A DNA stretch of 64,000 nucleotides from assembly GCF_014192515.1 (NCBI RefSeq), contig NZ_JACHYB010000001.1, positions 1,364,001 to 1,428,000 of the forward strand, in the 5' to 3' direction. The notes under the pieces were generated by a model, which was not told the origin of the DNA, searched no databases, and worked only from the letters and a program-made list of their open reading frames with translations. The stretch's first letter is position 1, and every line of letters starts with the position of its first letter. Position numbers and translations under genes: made by a program. This document shows positions 26,005 to 36,132 of this stretch, one piece after another. This DNA is from Microbacter margulisiae. Lineage in GTDB: Bacteria > Bacteroidota > Bacteroidia > Bacteroidales > Paludibacteraceae.

Positions 26005-29000
26005 ATGAACAAGAAAATGTATCAATATTTTTTCAGGACCTCCGTTGGGATCATTATGTTGTTAGGCATAGCATGTTGCAACACTACATTTGCGCAATCA
26101 GACAGCACAAACCTGTCAAATATATCCAGCCTGAAGCAACGATTTCAACACCCACCTACCTCGGCGAAACCATGGGTGTATTGGTATTGGATGAAAGGAG
26201 CTGTCACGAAAGCAGGCATAAAGACCGATCTGGAGGCAATGAAAAAGGAAGGTCTTGCAGGAGCTTATTTAGTGCCTATTGAGGCAGCTCCGAATCCTCC
26301 TTTGGTAAATCCTCCGGCCAATACATTTACGCCACAATGGTGGAAAATGCTTCGTTACGCTTTTGAAGAAGCGAAACATTTGGGATTGTTTTTCACCATG
26401 CACTGTGGAGATGGTTATGCTACAGCGGGAGGACCATGGATTACGCCCCAGCTTTCCATGCAAAAGGTAACATGGAGCGAACTACATGTAGTCGGGAACA
26501 GGGATTTTAACGATACGCTTCCCCATCCGCCATCGCTCAGAAATTATTACAGAGATATTGCCATCCTGGCATTCCCATCGCCTGAAGGTTCTGGAATTAC
26601 AACGCAATCGGTAACACCCATAGTCACTACAAGTACGGGAGAGGATGCCTCTTTTCTGGCACAAAAAAACAACAAGAAAGTTTTCAAAAGCATTCATCCT
26701 TGCTGGATTCAATATGAATTTGCACAACCATTTACCTGCCGCTCCGTCATCACTGGAGGTGCAACTAATAATTATCAATCTCATCGTTTATTAATAAAAA
26801 CGAGTAATGATGGCATTCATTTCCATACATTATGTCGTTTGACTCCTGCCCGCAATGGATGGGATGATTCGGGATTCAATTATACCCATCTTGTTCCAAC
26901 AGTTACTGCCCGTTATTTTCGTTTTTATTATAATAAAGCCGGATCGGAACCCGGATCGGAAGATAACGAAATGGCAAAATGGAACCCTAATTTAAAGATC
27001 AAAATATTAGAATTATCTTCAGCAGCAGTCATTGATGAATACGAAGGTAAAAACGGAGAGGTCTGGCGTTTTTCACCGGCAACGCCATCATCAGAACTGG
27101 ATAGTTCGGTTTGTGTCCCTTTTAATAAAATCATAAACATCACCAACAAATATCATGACGGAAAACTTTCTTGGCATATTCCGGCAGGAAAATGGATCAT
27201 CTTTCGCGTTGGATATACAACTACCGGTACCGAAAATATGACAGGCGGAACGGAAATGGGCTTGGAATGTGATAAGTTTAATCCGGTGGCAGCCAAACTG
27301 GAATTCAATAACTGGTATGGAACTATTCGCAAAAAACTCGGGAACCAATTAACTGCCGATGTATTAAAACGTATTCATGTTGACAGTTGGGAATGTGGAA
27401 GTCAAAACTGGTCTCCGGTATTTAAAAAGGAATTTATCAAACGCAGAGGATATGACCCTACATTATATCTTCCTGCAATGGCTGGAATTCCTATTCAAGA
27501 TGCCCAATTCTCCGAAAAATTCCTGTATGATATTCGCAAGACAATTTCGGAATTATATGTAGACAATTTCTATGGCGTATTAGATTCTCTGGCGAAAAAG
27601 AATGGATACGAATTTTCAGGAGAGTCTGCCGCTCCTGTCATGTGTGGAGATGACATGTTGCATTATAAAAAGCTGGACATTCCAATGGGTGAATTCTGGC
27701 TCAATAGTCCTACGCACGATAAGCCGACAGACATACTAGACGCTATATCAGCAGGACATGTCTATGGAAAACCTGTCATTCAGGCAGAGGCTTTTACCAC
27801 ATTACGCATGGATTGGAATGAATATCCCGGAATGTTGAAATATATACAGGATCGAAACTATTCATTAGGAATCAATCGGTTCGTTTTCCATGTGTTTACG
27901 CTGAATCCATGGCCGAATCGCATGCCAGGTATGACGCTCGGCCCAACGGGTTTGTTTTTTCAACCTGCACAAACGTGGTGGAAACCTGCAAAAGCATGGG
28001 TTACCTATACCCAACGATGCCAGGCTTTGTTACAATATGGGACACCGGTTGTCGATATTGCTGTATTCACGGGAGAAGGATTGCCACGCCGTGCCATTCT
28101 GCCGGAACGTCTGATTAACACGTTACCTGGTCTCATTGGCAAAGCTGCAATAAAAAGAGAAGAAGCCAGATTGGCAAATGTAGGCGTTCCAATGTGGAAC
28201 AAGCCGGATGGAGTAATGAACTCAGCAAATACCAGTAATCCTGCCGATTGGATTGATCCATTAAGAGGATATAAGTATGATTCGTTAAACCCGGATGCAT
28301 TCTTTCATCTGATTTCGGTAAAAAATGGTGACATGGACATGCCGGGGGGTGTTAGTTATAAGTTATTGGTATTGCCAAGAGCAAACCCAATGATGCCGGA
28401 TACAACGCTCTCCGAACAGGTTCAGAAACGCCTTGCCGAGTTACAACATGAAGGAGTCAAAATAATTCGTTTCTATAATCAGAGGACATTGAATCCTTTA
28501 GGTATCAGACGTGATATCATATTCAGAGATTCAACGAATAAAATTGTAGACGGCTTTGCCTGGACACACCGAAGAACAGCAACGACGGATATATATTTCA
28601 TTTCTAACCAACAAGATTCATTACGACATGTAATCGTATCATTGCGGGTTGCAGGCCGTGTCCCCGAGCTTTGGGAGCCGGTGACCGGTAAAACCAGAAT
28701 AGCAAGTCAGTGGAAGATCGAAAACGGACGTACGGAATTACCGATACAATTGGATGCCTATGGATCCATATTCATTATCCTGCATACGCCCACCCATGCA
28801 ACCTATGCAAATAATGGATTAAACTGGAATCGCATTACAAATGCAATAAATATTCATGGCCCATGGAAAGTAAAATTTAATCCAAAATATGGAGGCCCGA
28901 AGAAAGCAATTCTTTTCCCCAAATTACAGGATTGGAGAAATCAAGCTGATCCTGCCCTAAAATATTACTCAGGAACAGCCATCTATACAATAAATTTAAA

Positions 29001-29328
29001 ATGGAATAAAAACAAAACTAGCTTGTCACATCAGTGGCTTGACTTAGGCAAAGTTGATGATATTGCCAAAGTAACCGTTAATGGCGTTCACTGCGGAGTA
29101 GCATGGACTGCCCCATACCGTGTCGATATCACCAAAGCGCTAAAAAATGGGAATAACAAGATAGAAATTGCTGTAACCAACACCTGGATCAACCGACTAA
29201 TAGGAGATAGTTTATTACCCGCAAAACAACGCGTCACCTATTTAGTAAATCCGGTTTATCGTTTGAATGATAAAACCACAAAAGAGGCTGGATTAATCGG
29301 ACCTGTAAAACTATTAAGTGAAGAATAA
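26005..29328 (+). CDS. Secreted GH106 alpha-L-rhamnosidase (BT0986-like)
   Basis: 1107 residues with an export signal ending TFAQ; Cys24 and Cys25 precede it but the lipobox is non-canonical. The catalytic barrel starts near residue 45 ('KPWVYWYWMKGAVTKAGI'). Glu463 ('DSWECGSQNW') and Glu595 ('IQAEAFTT') sit 132 residues apart and align with the two catalytic glutamates I recall for BT0986 (E461 and E593). C-terminal beta-domains run from about 870 ('VAGRVPELWEPVTGKTRI', 'GKVDDIAKVTVNGVHCGVAWTAPYRV'). Removes alpha-L-rhamnose from RG-II side chains. Two bases separate its stop from the GH140 start. Confidence 0.92.
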   Translation: MNKKMYQYFFRTSVGIIMLLGIACCNTTFAQSDSTNLSNISSLKQRFQHPPTSAKPWVYWYWMKGAVTKAGIKTDLEAMKKEGLAGAYLVPIEAAPNPPLVNPPANTFTPQWWKMLRYAFEEAKHLGLFFTMHCGDGYATAGGPWITPQLSMQKVTWSELHVVGNRDFNDTLPHPPSLRNYYRDIAILAFPSPEGSGITTQSVTPIVTTSTGEDASFLAQKNNKKVFKSIHPCWIQYEFAQPFTCRSVITGGATNNYQSHRLLIKTSNDGIHFHTLCRLTPARNGWDDSGFNYTHLVPTVTARYFRFYYNKAGSEPGSEDNEMAKWNPNLKIKILELSSAAVIDEYEGKNGEVWRFSPATPSSELDSSVCVPFNKIINITNKYHDGKLSWHIPAGKWIIFRVGYTTTGTENMTGGTEMGLECDKFNPVAAKLEFNNWYGTIRKKLGNQLTADVLKRIHVDSWECGSQNWSPVFKKEFIKRRGYDPTLYLPAMAGIPIQDAQFSEKFLYDIRKTISELYVDNFYGVLDSLAKKNGYEFSGESAAPVMCGDDMLHYKKLDIPMGEFWLNSPTHDKPTDILDAISAGHVYGKPVIQAEAFTTLRMDWNEYPGMLKYIQDRNYSLGINRFVFHVFTLNPWPNRMPGMTLGPTGLFFQPAQTWWKPAKAWVTYTQRCQALLQYGTPVVDIAVFTGEGLPRRAILPERLINTLPGLIGKAAIKREEARLANVGVPMWNKPDGVMNSANTSNPADWIDPLRGYKYDSLNPDAFFHLISVKNGDMDMPGGVSYKLLVLPRANPMMPDTTLSEQVQKRLAELQHEGVKIIRFYNQRTLNPLGIRRDIIFRDSTNKIVDGFAWTHRRTATTDIYFISNQQDSLRHVIVSLRVAGRVPELWEPVTGKTRIASQWKIENGRTELPIQLDAYGSIFIILHTPTHATYANNGLNWNRITNAINIHGPWKVKFNPKYGGPKKAILFPKLQDWRNQADPALKYYSGTAIYTINLKWNKNKTSLSHQWLDLGKVDDIAKVTVNGVHCGVAWTAPYRVDITKALKNGNNKIEIAVTNTWINRLIGDSLLPAKQRVTYLVNPVYRLNDKTTKEAGLIGPVKLLSEE

Positions 29329-29330
29329 CA

Positions 29331-30797
29331 ATGAAAACAATATGTATTCATATGAATAGTAAAAATCTGGCATTATTACTGAGCCTTATTCTGTTAATGA
29401 ATGGATTTTCAATACTTAATGCTCAAAACAAGAAAGAAAAAGCAGCTTCTCCATGGAACAACGGTAGATTAAGAGTAAGTGATAATCATCGTTTCTTACA
29501 GTATGCCGATGGAAAACCTTTTTTCTGGCTGGGGGAGACTGCATGGCTATTGCCAAGCAGGTCAAAGCGTGAGGAGGTAAGCTATTTTATGGATGAAACG
29601 GCTAAAAGCGGATTCAATGTTGTATTGGTTTCTGTACTACACACCATTCCGGCCATTAACAGTTACGGACAATTGGCATTACCCGATGGCTTCAACTTTA
29701 AACATATAGATAAAAGAGGCGAATACAGTTATTGGCAGCATGTAGATTTTATTGTACAACAGGCTAAACAATATGGCATTTACGTCGGTATTGTATGTGT
29801 CTGGGGGACGCCAGTGAAAGAGGGACAGGTAACCATCGAAGATGCCAGAAAATACGGACGTTTTCTCGCCGAACGATATAAGAAATATCCCAATATCATT
29901 TGGATAATAGGAGGTGACACGTATGGAAATGAGAAGAAAGAAATTTGGGAAACGCTGGCTAATACCATTAAACAGTACGATCCCAACCATTTAATGACTT
30001 TTCATCCACGCGGCAGAACCATATCTTCGATCTGGTTTGATAAAGATTCATGGCTGGACTTCAACATGTTTCAATCGGGTCATCGGCGTTACGGGCAACA
30101 ACCGGAAGACAGTTTGATTCCTCCCAATACAGAAGAAGATAACTGGCGCTATGTAGAACGCAGCCTCCAAACGCAACCTTTGAAACCCGTCTTAGACGGA
30201 GAACCTTCCTACGAAGATATTCCACAAGGATTGCATGATACTACACAACCCCGGTGGAAAGCGCGTGACGTACGCCGGTATGCTTATTGGTCAGTCTTTG
30301 CAGGATCATGCGGGCATACCTATGGCAACAATTCGACCATGCAAATGTACCACCCTGGCTATATGCCGGCATTTGGCGCTGACCGGCCCTGGTATGAAAC
30401 GATACATGACCCGGGATGTTTAGAAATGCAATATGTAAAGGATTTAATCTATTCATTTCCCTATTTTGACCGGATTCCCGATCAAAGCGTCATAGCCGGT
30501 AAAAATGGAACTCAGTATTACAGGGACATTGCCACCCGGGGCAACGATTACATTTTAGTCTATAACTATACCAATACACCCATGGATATTGACATGACGA
30601 AAATATCAGGTGATAAGAAGAATGCCTGGTGGTTTAATCCCCACAATGGTGCATTGGAGTATATAGGCGAATTTAATAATGGCAAACACGTTTTTGTCCA
30701 TGATGGTGGTTCTTACCCGGGCAATGATCATGTGCTCATTATTACAGACGCCAGGACATCCTATATTCAGCAAGATCAAAAATATATCAACAAGTAA
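29331..30797 (+). CDS. Secreted GH140 apiosidase (BT1012-like)
   Basis: 488 residues; signal peptide ends LNAQ. An ATG at 29352 ('MNSKNLAL') is an alternative start giving a shorter leader. Residues about 40-370 form a TIM barrel ('PFFWLGETAWLLPSR', 'GFNVVLVSVLHT') with candidate acid/base Asp196 in 'IIGGDTYG' and nucleophile Glu291 in 'LDGEPSYE', at the positions known for GH140. A short C-terminal beta-sandwich follows ('AWWFNPHNGALEYIGEF'). GH140 cleaves the apiose-galacturonate bond that anchors RG-II side chains A and B to the backbone, so this enzyme is RG-II-diagnostic. Confidence 0.92.
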   Translation: MKTICIHMNSKNLALLLSLILLMNGFSILNAQNKKEKAASPWNNGRLRVSDNHRFLQYADGKPFFWLGETAWLLPSRSKREEVSYFMDETAKSGFNVVLVSVLHTIPAINSYGQLALPDGFNFKHIDKRGEYSYWQHVDFIVQQAKQYGIYVGIVCVWGTPVKEGQVTIEDARKYGRFLAERYKKYPNIIWIIGGDTYGNEKKEIWETLANTIKQYDPNHLMTFHPRGRTISSIWFDKDSWLDFNMFQSGHRRYGQQPEDSLIPPNTEEDNWRYVERSLQTQPLKPVLDGEPSYEDIPQGLHDTTQPRWKARDVRRYAYWSVFAGSCGHTYGNNSTMQMYHPGYMPAFGADRPWYETIHDPGCLEMQYVKDLIYSFPYFDRIPDQSVIAGKNGTQYYRDIATRGNDYILVYNYTNTPMDIDMTKISGDKKNAWWFNPHNGALEYIGEFNNGKHVFVHDGGSYPGNDHVLIITDARTSYIQQDQKYINK

Positions 30798-30813
30798 ATA
30801 AAAGCACGATAAC

Positions 30814-33800
30814 ATGAAAAAAACGATCTTATTGGTTTTAAGCTTAATCTATTTTGCATCTGTTAGTGCAATTGAAGTATGCAATCTGCGGACAGAAATG
30901 CTTACCAATCCCGAAGGAATTGACATCATCCATCCACATGTAAGTTGGATGACCGAAAGCAATGCCCGCAATGTAGTTCAGACTGCATACCAAATCATGG
31001 TAGCCTCCAGTCCGGAAAAACTAAATGCAGGACAAAGTGATATATGGAATTCCGGGAAGATTGTTTCCAATCAATCAATCAATGTCTTATACGGAGGAAC
31101 GACGTTACAAAGCGGGCATAACTATTACTGGAAAGTGAAAATATGGACAAACAAAGGAGAAAGCGACTGGAGTCAGCCGGCCCAGTGGAGTATGGGATTA
31201 TTGCATAAAGCCGACTGGCAAGGAGAATGGATTGGATTGGACAAAGCTTTTCCGTGGGATAAGCTTGTTTTTCACTCCCGTTTGTCAGCTCGTTACTTTC
31301 GAAAAGAGTTTGATGTAAATCACAAAAAGACCATTAAACAAGCCACAGCTTATATCATTGGCCTGGGGATGTATAAACTATACATCAATGGAGAAAAAAT
31401 TGGCAGCCAGGTATTATCACCCAGCCCAACCAATTATGATAAAGACGTAAAATATAATACGTTTGATGTAACAACCGCAATACGGCAAGGAGACAATGTT
31501 ATTGGAGTAGTTTTGGGGAATGGCCGCTATTTTAATATGCGTCAAAACTACAAACCACAAAAAATTAAAACGTTTGGATTCCCAAAAATGTTATTTCAGT
31601 TACAAATTGAATATACAGACGGGACTAGTTCAACCATCGTTAGTGATGGCACATGGAAAGTAACCCCGGACGGGCCTATTCGTAGCGATAATGAATGGGA
31701 TGGCGAAGAATACGATGCAACCAAAGAATTAACAGGATGGGATTTGCCGCATTACAATACAAAGAAATGGCTTCCGGCTGAATTAGTATCAGCTCCAACG
31801 GGCATCATATCAGCTCAAATGAATCCAAACATGGCAATACACGAATCTGTAAAGCCGGTCGCCATTCATGCCTTACCTAACGGTGCATATGTTCTTGATA
31901 TGGGACAAAACATGGCAGGATGGTTAGCATTGAAAGCACAAGGCCAGAAAGGAGATACAATTACACTCCGTTTTGCAGAAACCCTAAACCCGGATGGTTC
32001 TATAAACCGGGCTAACTTACGCAGTGCACTCCAGACCGATGTATATATCATGAATGGCAAAGGAGTGGAATCATGGCAACCCTCTTTTGTATATCATGGA
32101 TTCCGTTATGTTGAAATTACAGGATATCCCGGCGTTCCCACACTAAATGATTTTGAAGGAAAAGTAATATACGATGGGTTCAACACCATCGGTTCATTTA
32201 CCTGTTCGGATTCATTGCTGGACAAGATATATCACAATGCATTCTGGAGTATTCGCAGTGATTATAAAGGCATGCCTGTAGATTGTCCTCAACGGGATGA
32301 ACGTCAGCCGTGGCTTGGAGACCGCGCCTCCGGGTGTATCGGTGAAAGTTTCATCTTCGATAATGAAAACCTATACATTAAATGGCTCGATGACATCATG
32401 TATTCGCAAAAACCTGATGGACAACTACCTGATATGGCTCCTGCTTTTTACAAAACATATTACTCGGATAATATGACGTGGCCGGGAACTTATTTAATGG
32501 TAGCAAACATGTTGTATGATCAGTTTGGAGACAGTGCAGTGATAAAAAAACATTACCCCCATATGAAACAATGGCTTTCGTATATGAAAACACACTATAT
32601 GAAAGACTATCTTTTAACAAAAGATAAATATGGGGATTGGTGTGTACCTCCTAAATCGAAAACGCGGATTCATTCTATAGATCCTGCACGCCTGACTTCA
32701 GGAGAATTAATTTCCACGGCATATTATTATTATTTTATGCAGCTAATGGAGAAATTCGCAAAAATATCCGGGAATGAACAAGACATTCCAGCATATATCG
32801 CATTGGCAGCAAATATAAAAACGGCCTTTAATCAGAAATTCTATAATAAAGAAACATACCAATATGGAAACAATACCGTTACTGCCAATCTTTTACCGCT
32901 GGCTTTCGGAATGGTAAACAACGATAATGAAAACGCAGTTTTTCATCAAATGTTGGATAAGATTGTGAATCAGGATAAAATGCATATAAGCACCGGCGTC
33001 ATCGGCACACAATGGTTGTTGCAAGAATTGACACAACAAGGCAGAACCGATGTAGCTTTTAGAATTGCCACACAAAAAGACTATCCAAGTTGGGGATATA
33101 TGGTAGAAAACGGAGCTACTACTACCTGGGAATTATGGGATGGAAATACAGCCAGTCCAAAAATGAGCTCCCGTAATCATGTGATGTTGCTTGGTGATCT
33201 GATAGCCTGGATGTATGAAGATTTAGCAGGCATTCAGACCCATCCGAATCATCCGGGATTTAAGTGGTTGGTGATGGAACCCCATCCTGCAGAAACATTA
33301 AAAGATGTAAGCGCACAAACAATGACTCCGTATGGTGTGGTAAAAAGCGCTTGGACCCTGCATAAAGGAATCTTCACATGGCATGTTTCCATTCCGGCAA
33401 ACACAAGAGCAAACCTGTTAATTCCGGCATCAACTGTCAATGATATAACAGAAAATGGCAACCCTGTGATGAAAATAGAGGGTATCAAATTTGTACGCGT
33501 AGAGGATTACCGCATTAATCTTGAAATAGGCTCCGGCGATTATACGTTTGTATGCAAATATGGGGAAGCTCAAAATCGTTGGAAAGCGGGCATTATTGCA
33601 GATGAGTTTATTAATAAAAATGCACCTTATCCGGAATGCCATGCTGCCACTATTGCACAAGCGACAAATGGGAATCTGGTTGCCGCATGGTTTGGCGGTA
33701 CCAAAGAACGTAATCCGGATGTCTGCATATGGGTAAGCCGTCGTGTAAACGGGAAATGGACTCCAGGCGAAAACGTAGCAAATGGAATCATCAATGATAC

Positions 33801-35433
33801 GTTACGCTACGCATGCTGGAATCCGGTTTTGTATCAAGTTCCCGGGGGAGAACTCCAGTTATATTACAAAGTTGGTCCAAATACCGCAAAATGGAAAGGT
33901 AAATTAATTGTATCACATGACGGAGGCATTACCTGGTCGAAACCACAGGATTTACCTGCCGGCTTCCTAGGCCCAATCAAAGACAAACCGGTATTGCTAA
34001 AAAATGGAACCTTAATTGCTCCTTCAAGTACTGAAAGTGGAGGCTGGAAAATCCATTTCGAACTAACAAAGAACTTTGGCAAAACATGGAAGTATGCCGA
34101 ACCTGTTGATGGCAATAATTTCCAGGCTATACAACCAACTATTCTTGTACATAAAAATGGCGAATTACAAATGCTTTGCCGGACAACAGAACGCACTATT
34201 GCCGAATCATGGTCAAAAAATAATGGCAAAACATGGTCTCCTCTGGAAAAGACCTCATTACCCAATAACAATTCGGGCATAGATGCAGTTACCCTAAGAA
34301 ATGGCTACTTCTTGCTTGTCTATAATCACGTATTGCCACCAGCAAATGCCATAAGGGGTAAAGGAGCAAGATCTCCGCTGAATATAGCAGTTTCTCCTGA
34401 CGGAAAGACATGGTACGCAGCCGTAGTATTGGAAGATTCTCCTATTGGGCAATATTCTTATCCCTCTGTAATTCAATCATCGGATGGAAACATACAGATC
34501 GTATATACCTGGCGGAGAAAAGCTATTAAATACGTGGAGATTGATCCGACAAAACTTATATTTTCAAAAATCGAAAATGAACAATGGCCTTCAGACTCAG
34601 AAACAAAAGAAATCAATATTGTAAATCTACATAGATACAAGGTTTCAGTCTGCGATTGGATGATCCTGAAACGCCAGAAATTGGGAGCAATCGATTTGGC
34701 TAAAGAGATTGGAACAGACGGCGTCGAAGTAGATATGGGAGGACTAGGGAAAAAAGTTGACTTTGCGAATAAGCTGAACCAGAAAAAGGTGCAAGAAGAG
34801 TACATTGGAGAATGTAACCGGTTAGGCATGCAAATTAGTTCCATCGCCATGTCCGCCTTTTATGGACAATCATTTGCAACACGACCTAACTATGAGCAAC
34901 TGGTTGATGAATGTATATCGGTCATGAAAGCCTTAAAAGTGAAAGTGGCATTTTTACCTCTTGGAGATGAATGTGATAAAGTGAAACACCCGGATCTTTA
35001 TCCAATCATATTACAACGGTTGAAAGTGATTGCAAAAAAAGCGGAAGCCGCCGGAGTCGTGATTGGAATTGACACTTCAATACCTGCGAAAGCAGAAGCA
35101 GAGCTGATTGATCAGGTAGGTTCGCCTGCCATTCGTTGCTATGTAAATTTTTCTACTATCCTGAAACGCCATGGCAATATTTGCAAAGATCTGAAGACAC
35201 TGGGGAAAGACCGCATTATTCAAATACATGCTACCAATACAGATGGATATTGGCTGCAAAACGATCCTCGTATCGATATGGCCAAGATTAAAGAAACACT
35301 CGATAAGATGGGTTGGAGTGGCTGGTTGGTTCTTGAACGTTCGAGAGACACTAAAGATGTGCATAACGTAAAATGGAATTATAGCGCCAACGCTGCTTAT
35401 CTCAAAAAGATATTTCAACAATCAATACGTTGA
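30814..35433 (+). CDS. Three-module fusion: GH78 alpha-L-rhamnosidase, BNR sialidase-like propeller, sugar isomerase/epimerase-like TIM barrel
   Basis: 1539 residues in one uninterrupted frame with a signal peptide (about 1-18). Residues about 20-915 are a complete GH78 with 'DCPQRDERQPWLGD' (490-503) and 'GATTTWELWDG'. Residues about 925-1262 are a BNR/sialidase-like propeller with Asp-box-type repeats: 'SHDGGITW' (1034), 'TKNFGKTW', 'SKNNGKTW' and 'SPDGKTW', plus 'PECHAATIAQATNGN' at its start. Residues about 1269-1539 are a xylose-isomerase/AP-endonuclease-type TIM barrel ('VSVCDWMILKRQKLGAIDLA', 'GTDGVEVDMGG', 'GWSGWLVLERSRD'). These modules are normally separate proteins, and an isomerase-like domain on a secreted protein is odd. 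A plausible joint task is Rha-Kdo side chain C. No frameshift is needed to explain it. Confidence 0.85.
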   Translation: MKKTILLVLSLIYFASVSAIEVCNLRTEMLTNPEGIDIIHPHVSWMTESNARNVVQTAYQIMVASSPEKLNAGQSDIWNSGKIVSNQSINVLYGGTTLQSGHNYYWKVKIWTNKGESDWSQPAQWSMGLLHKADWQGEWIGLDKAFPWDKLVFHSRLSARYFRKEFDVNHKKTIKQATAYIIGLGMYKLYINGEKIGSQVLSPSPTNYDKDVKYNTFDVTTAIRQGDNVIGVVLGNGRYFNMRQNYKPQKIKTFGFPKMLFQLQIEYTDGTSSTIVSDGTWKVTPDGPIRSDNEWDGEEYDATKELTGWDLPHYNTKKWLPAELVSAPTGIISAQMNPNMAIHESVKPVAIHALPNGAYVLDMGQNMAGWLALKAQGQKGDTITLRFAETLNPDGSINRANLRSALQTDVYIMNGKGVESWQPSFVYHGFRYVEITGYPGVPTLNDFEGKVIYDGFNTIGSFTCSDSLLDKIYHNAFWSIRSDYKGMPVDCPQRDERQPWLGDRASGCIGESFIFDNENLYIKWLDDIMYSQKPDGQLPDMAPAFYKTYYSDNMTWPGTYLMVANMLYDQFGDSAVIKKHYPHMKQWLSYMKTHYMKDYLLTKDKYGDWCVPPKSKTRIHSIDPARLTSGELISTAYYYYFMQLMEKFAKISGNEQDIPAYIALAANIKTAFNQKFYNKETYQYGNNTVTANLLPLAFGMVNNDNENAVFHQMLDKIVNQDKMHISTGVIGTQWLLQELTQQGRTDVAFRIATQKDYPSWGYMVENGATTTWELWDGNTASPKMSSRNHVMLLGDLIAWMYEDLAGIQTHPNHPGFKWLVMEPHPAETLKDVSAQTMTPYGVVKSAWTLHKGIFTWHVSIPANTRANLLIPASTVNDITENGNPVMKIEGIKFVRVEDYRINLEIGSGDYTFVCKYGEAQNRWKAGIIADEFINKNAPYPECHAATIAQATNGNLVAAWFGGTKERNPDVCIWVSRRVNGKWTPGENVANGIINDTLRYACWNPVLYQVPGGELQLYYKVGPNTAKWKGKLIVSHDGGITWSKPQDLPAGFLGPIKDKPVLLKNGTLIAPSSTESGGWKIHFELTKNFGKTWKYAEPVDGNNFQAIQPTILVHKNGELQMLCRTTERTIAESWSKNNGKTWSPLEKTSLPNNNSGIDAVTLRNGYFLLVYNHVLPPANAIRGKGARSPLNIAVSPDGKTWYAAVVLEDSPIGQYSYPSVIQSSDGNIQIVYTWRRKAIKYVEIDPTKLIFSKIENEQWPSDSETKEINIVNLHRYKVSVCDWMILKRQKLGAIDLAKEIGTDGVEVDMGGLGKKVDFANKLNQKKVQEEYIGECNRLGMQISSIAMSAFYGQSFATRPNYEQLVDECISVMKALKVKVAFLPLGDECDKVKHPDLYPIILQRLKVIAKKAEAAGVVIGIDTSIPAKAEAELIDQVGSPAIRCYVNFSTILKRHGNICKDLKTLGKDRIIQIHATNTDGYWLQNDPRIDMAKIKETLDKMGWSGWLVLERSRDTKDVHNVKWNYSANAAYLKKIFQQSIR

Positions 35434-35436
35434 CAG

Positions 35437-36114
35437 ATGAAACGGTTTAGCATTATTCTATTCGTAATCCTTATTCTTGCCCCAACGGTGGAAGGCAAGA
35501 ATAAGACTACCTATAATTCTGTTATTGAAATAATTGTGCCAAACAAGAATGATCTTTTCAAATCAAAGATCTTGCATTTTTGCAAAGAAAACAGGATTAA
35601 CACGAATGATTTATTTGCCTGGCAAGCACACTGGGTTTTGTATGCTCATTTTAACCACATTGAAAATACGAAACTAAAGCTTGAGAAGGTATTCCCATCA
35701 GTACGCATCAAACTCTACAAAACACCATTTTACATCTTTGACCGGAAACAATTTATAAAAACAGATATTGCAAAAGAATGGGACAACGTTATTATGACTG
35801 CTGATCTGGTGAAAGATACTGCAATGCAACATCAATACATTGAATATCACAAAACTCAATTCCAGAAGTGGCCGGAAATTGCACAAGGCTTTTGCAATGC
35901 GGATTTTCAACAATTGCTGGTCTTTCACAACGGAAGACAGCTTATGTTGATTATCAGTATCCCCAAAGGAAAAACTCTCAATGAATTAAATCCGCTGACA
36001 GTCAAAAATAATCCCAAAATGGATCAATGGAATGCCATCATGAGCAAATACCAGGTAGGGATTCCGGATGCTCCGGCAGGCACCACATGGGTACTTTTTC
36101 ATCATGTCAAATAA
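35437..36114 (+). CDS. Secreted L-rhamnose-mutarotase-like protein, possibly two-domain
   Basis: 225 residues with a signal peptide (about 1-20, VEG|K). The second half ('WDNVIMTADLVKDTAMQHQYIEYHKTQF..' cut here) resembles the rhamnose mutarotase (RhaM) alpha/beta-barrel: a Y-x-x-x-H turn, 'KWPEIAQGF', a beta-strand pair and 'NNPKMDQWNAIM' in place of the usual 'NPxxxxWW'. The first half has similar alternation and may be a degenerate copy. Starts three bases after the fusion's stop, so it is tightly coupled. A periplasmic mutarotase would equilibrate rhamnose anomers released by the four rhamnosidases. Active-site residues are only partly conserved, so a non-catalytic role is possible. Confidence 0.5.
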   Translation: MKRFSIILFVILILAPTVEGKNKTTYNSVIEIIVPNKNDLFKSKILHFCKENRINTNDLFAWQAHWVLYAHFNHIENTKLKLEKVFPSVRIKLYKTPFYIFDRKQFIKTDIAKEWDNVIMTADLVKDTAMQHQYIEYHKTQFQKWPEIAQGFCNADFQQLLVFHNGRQLMLIISIPKGKTLNELNPLTVKNNPKMDQWNAIMSKYQVGIPDAPAGTTWVLFHHVK

Positions 36115-36132
36115 AAATCAGTTATAAGCATC

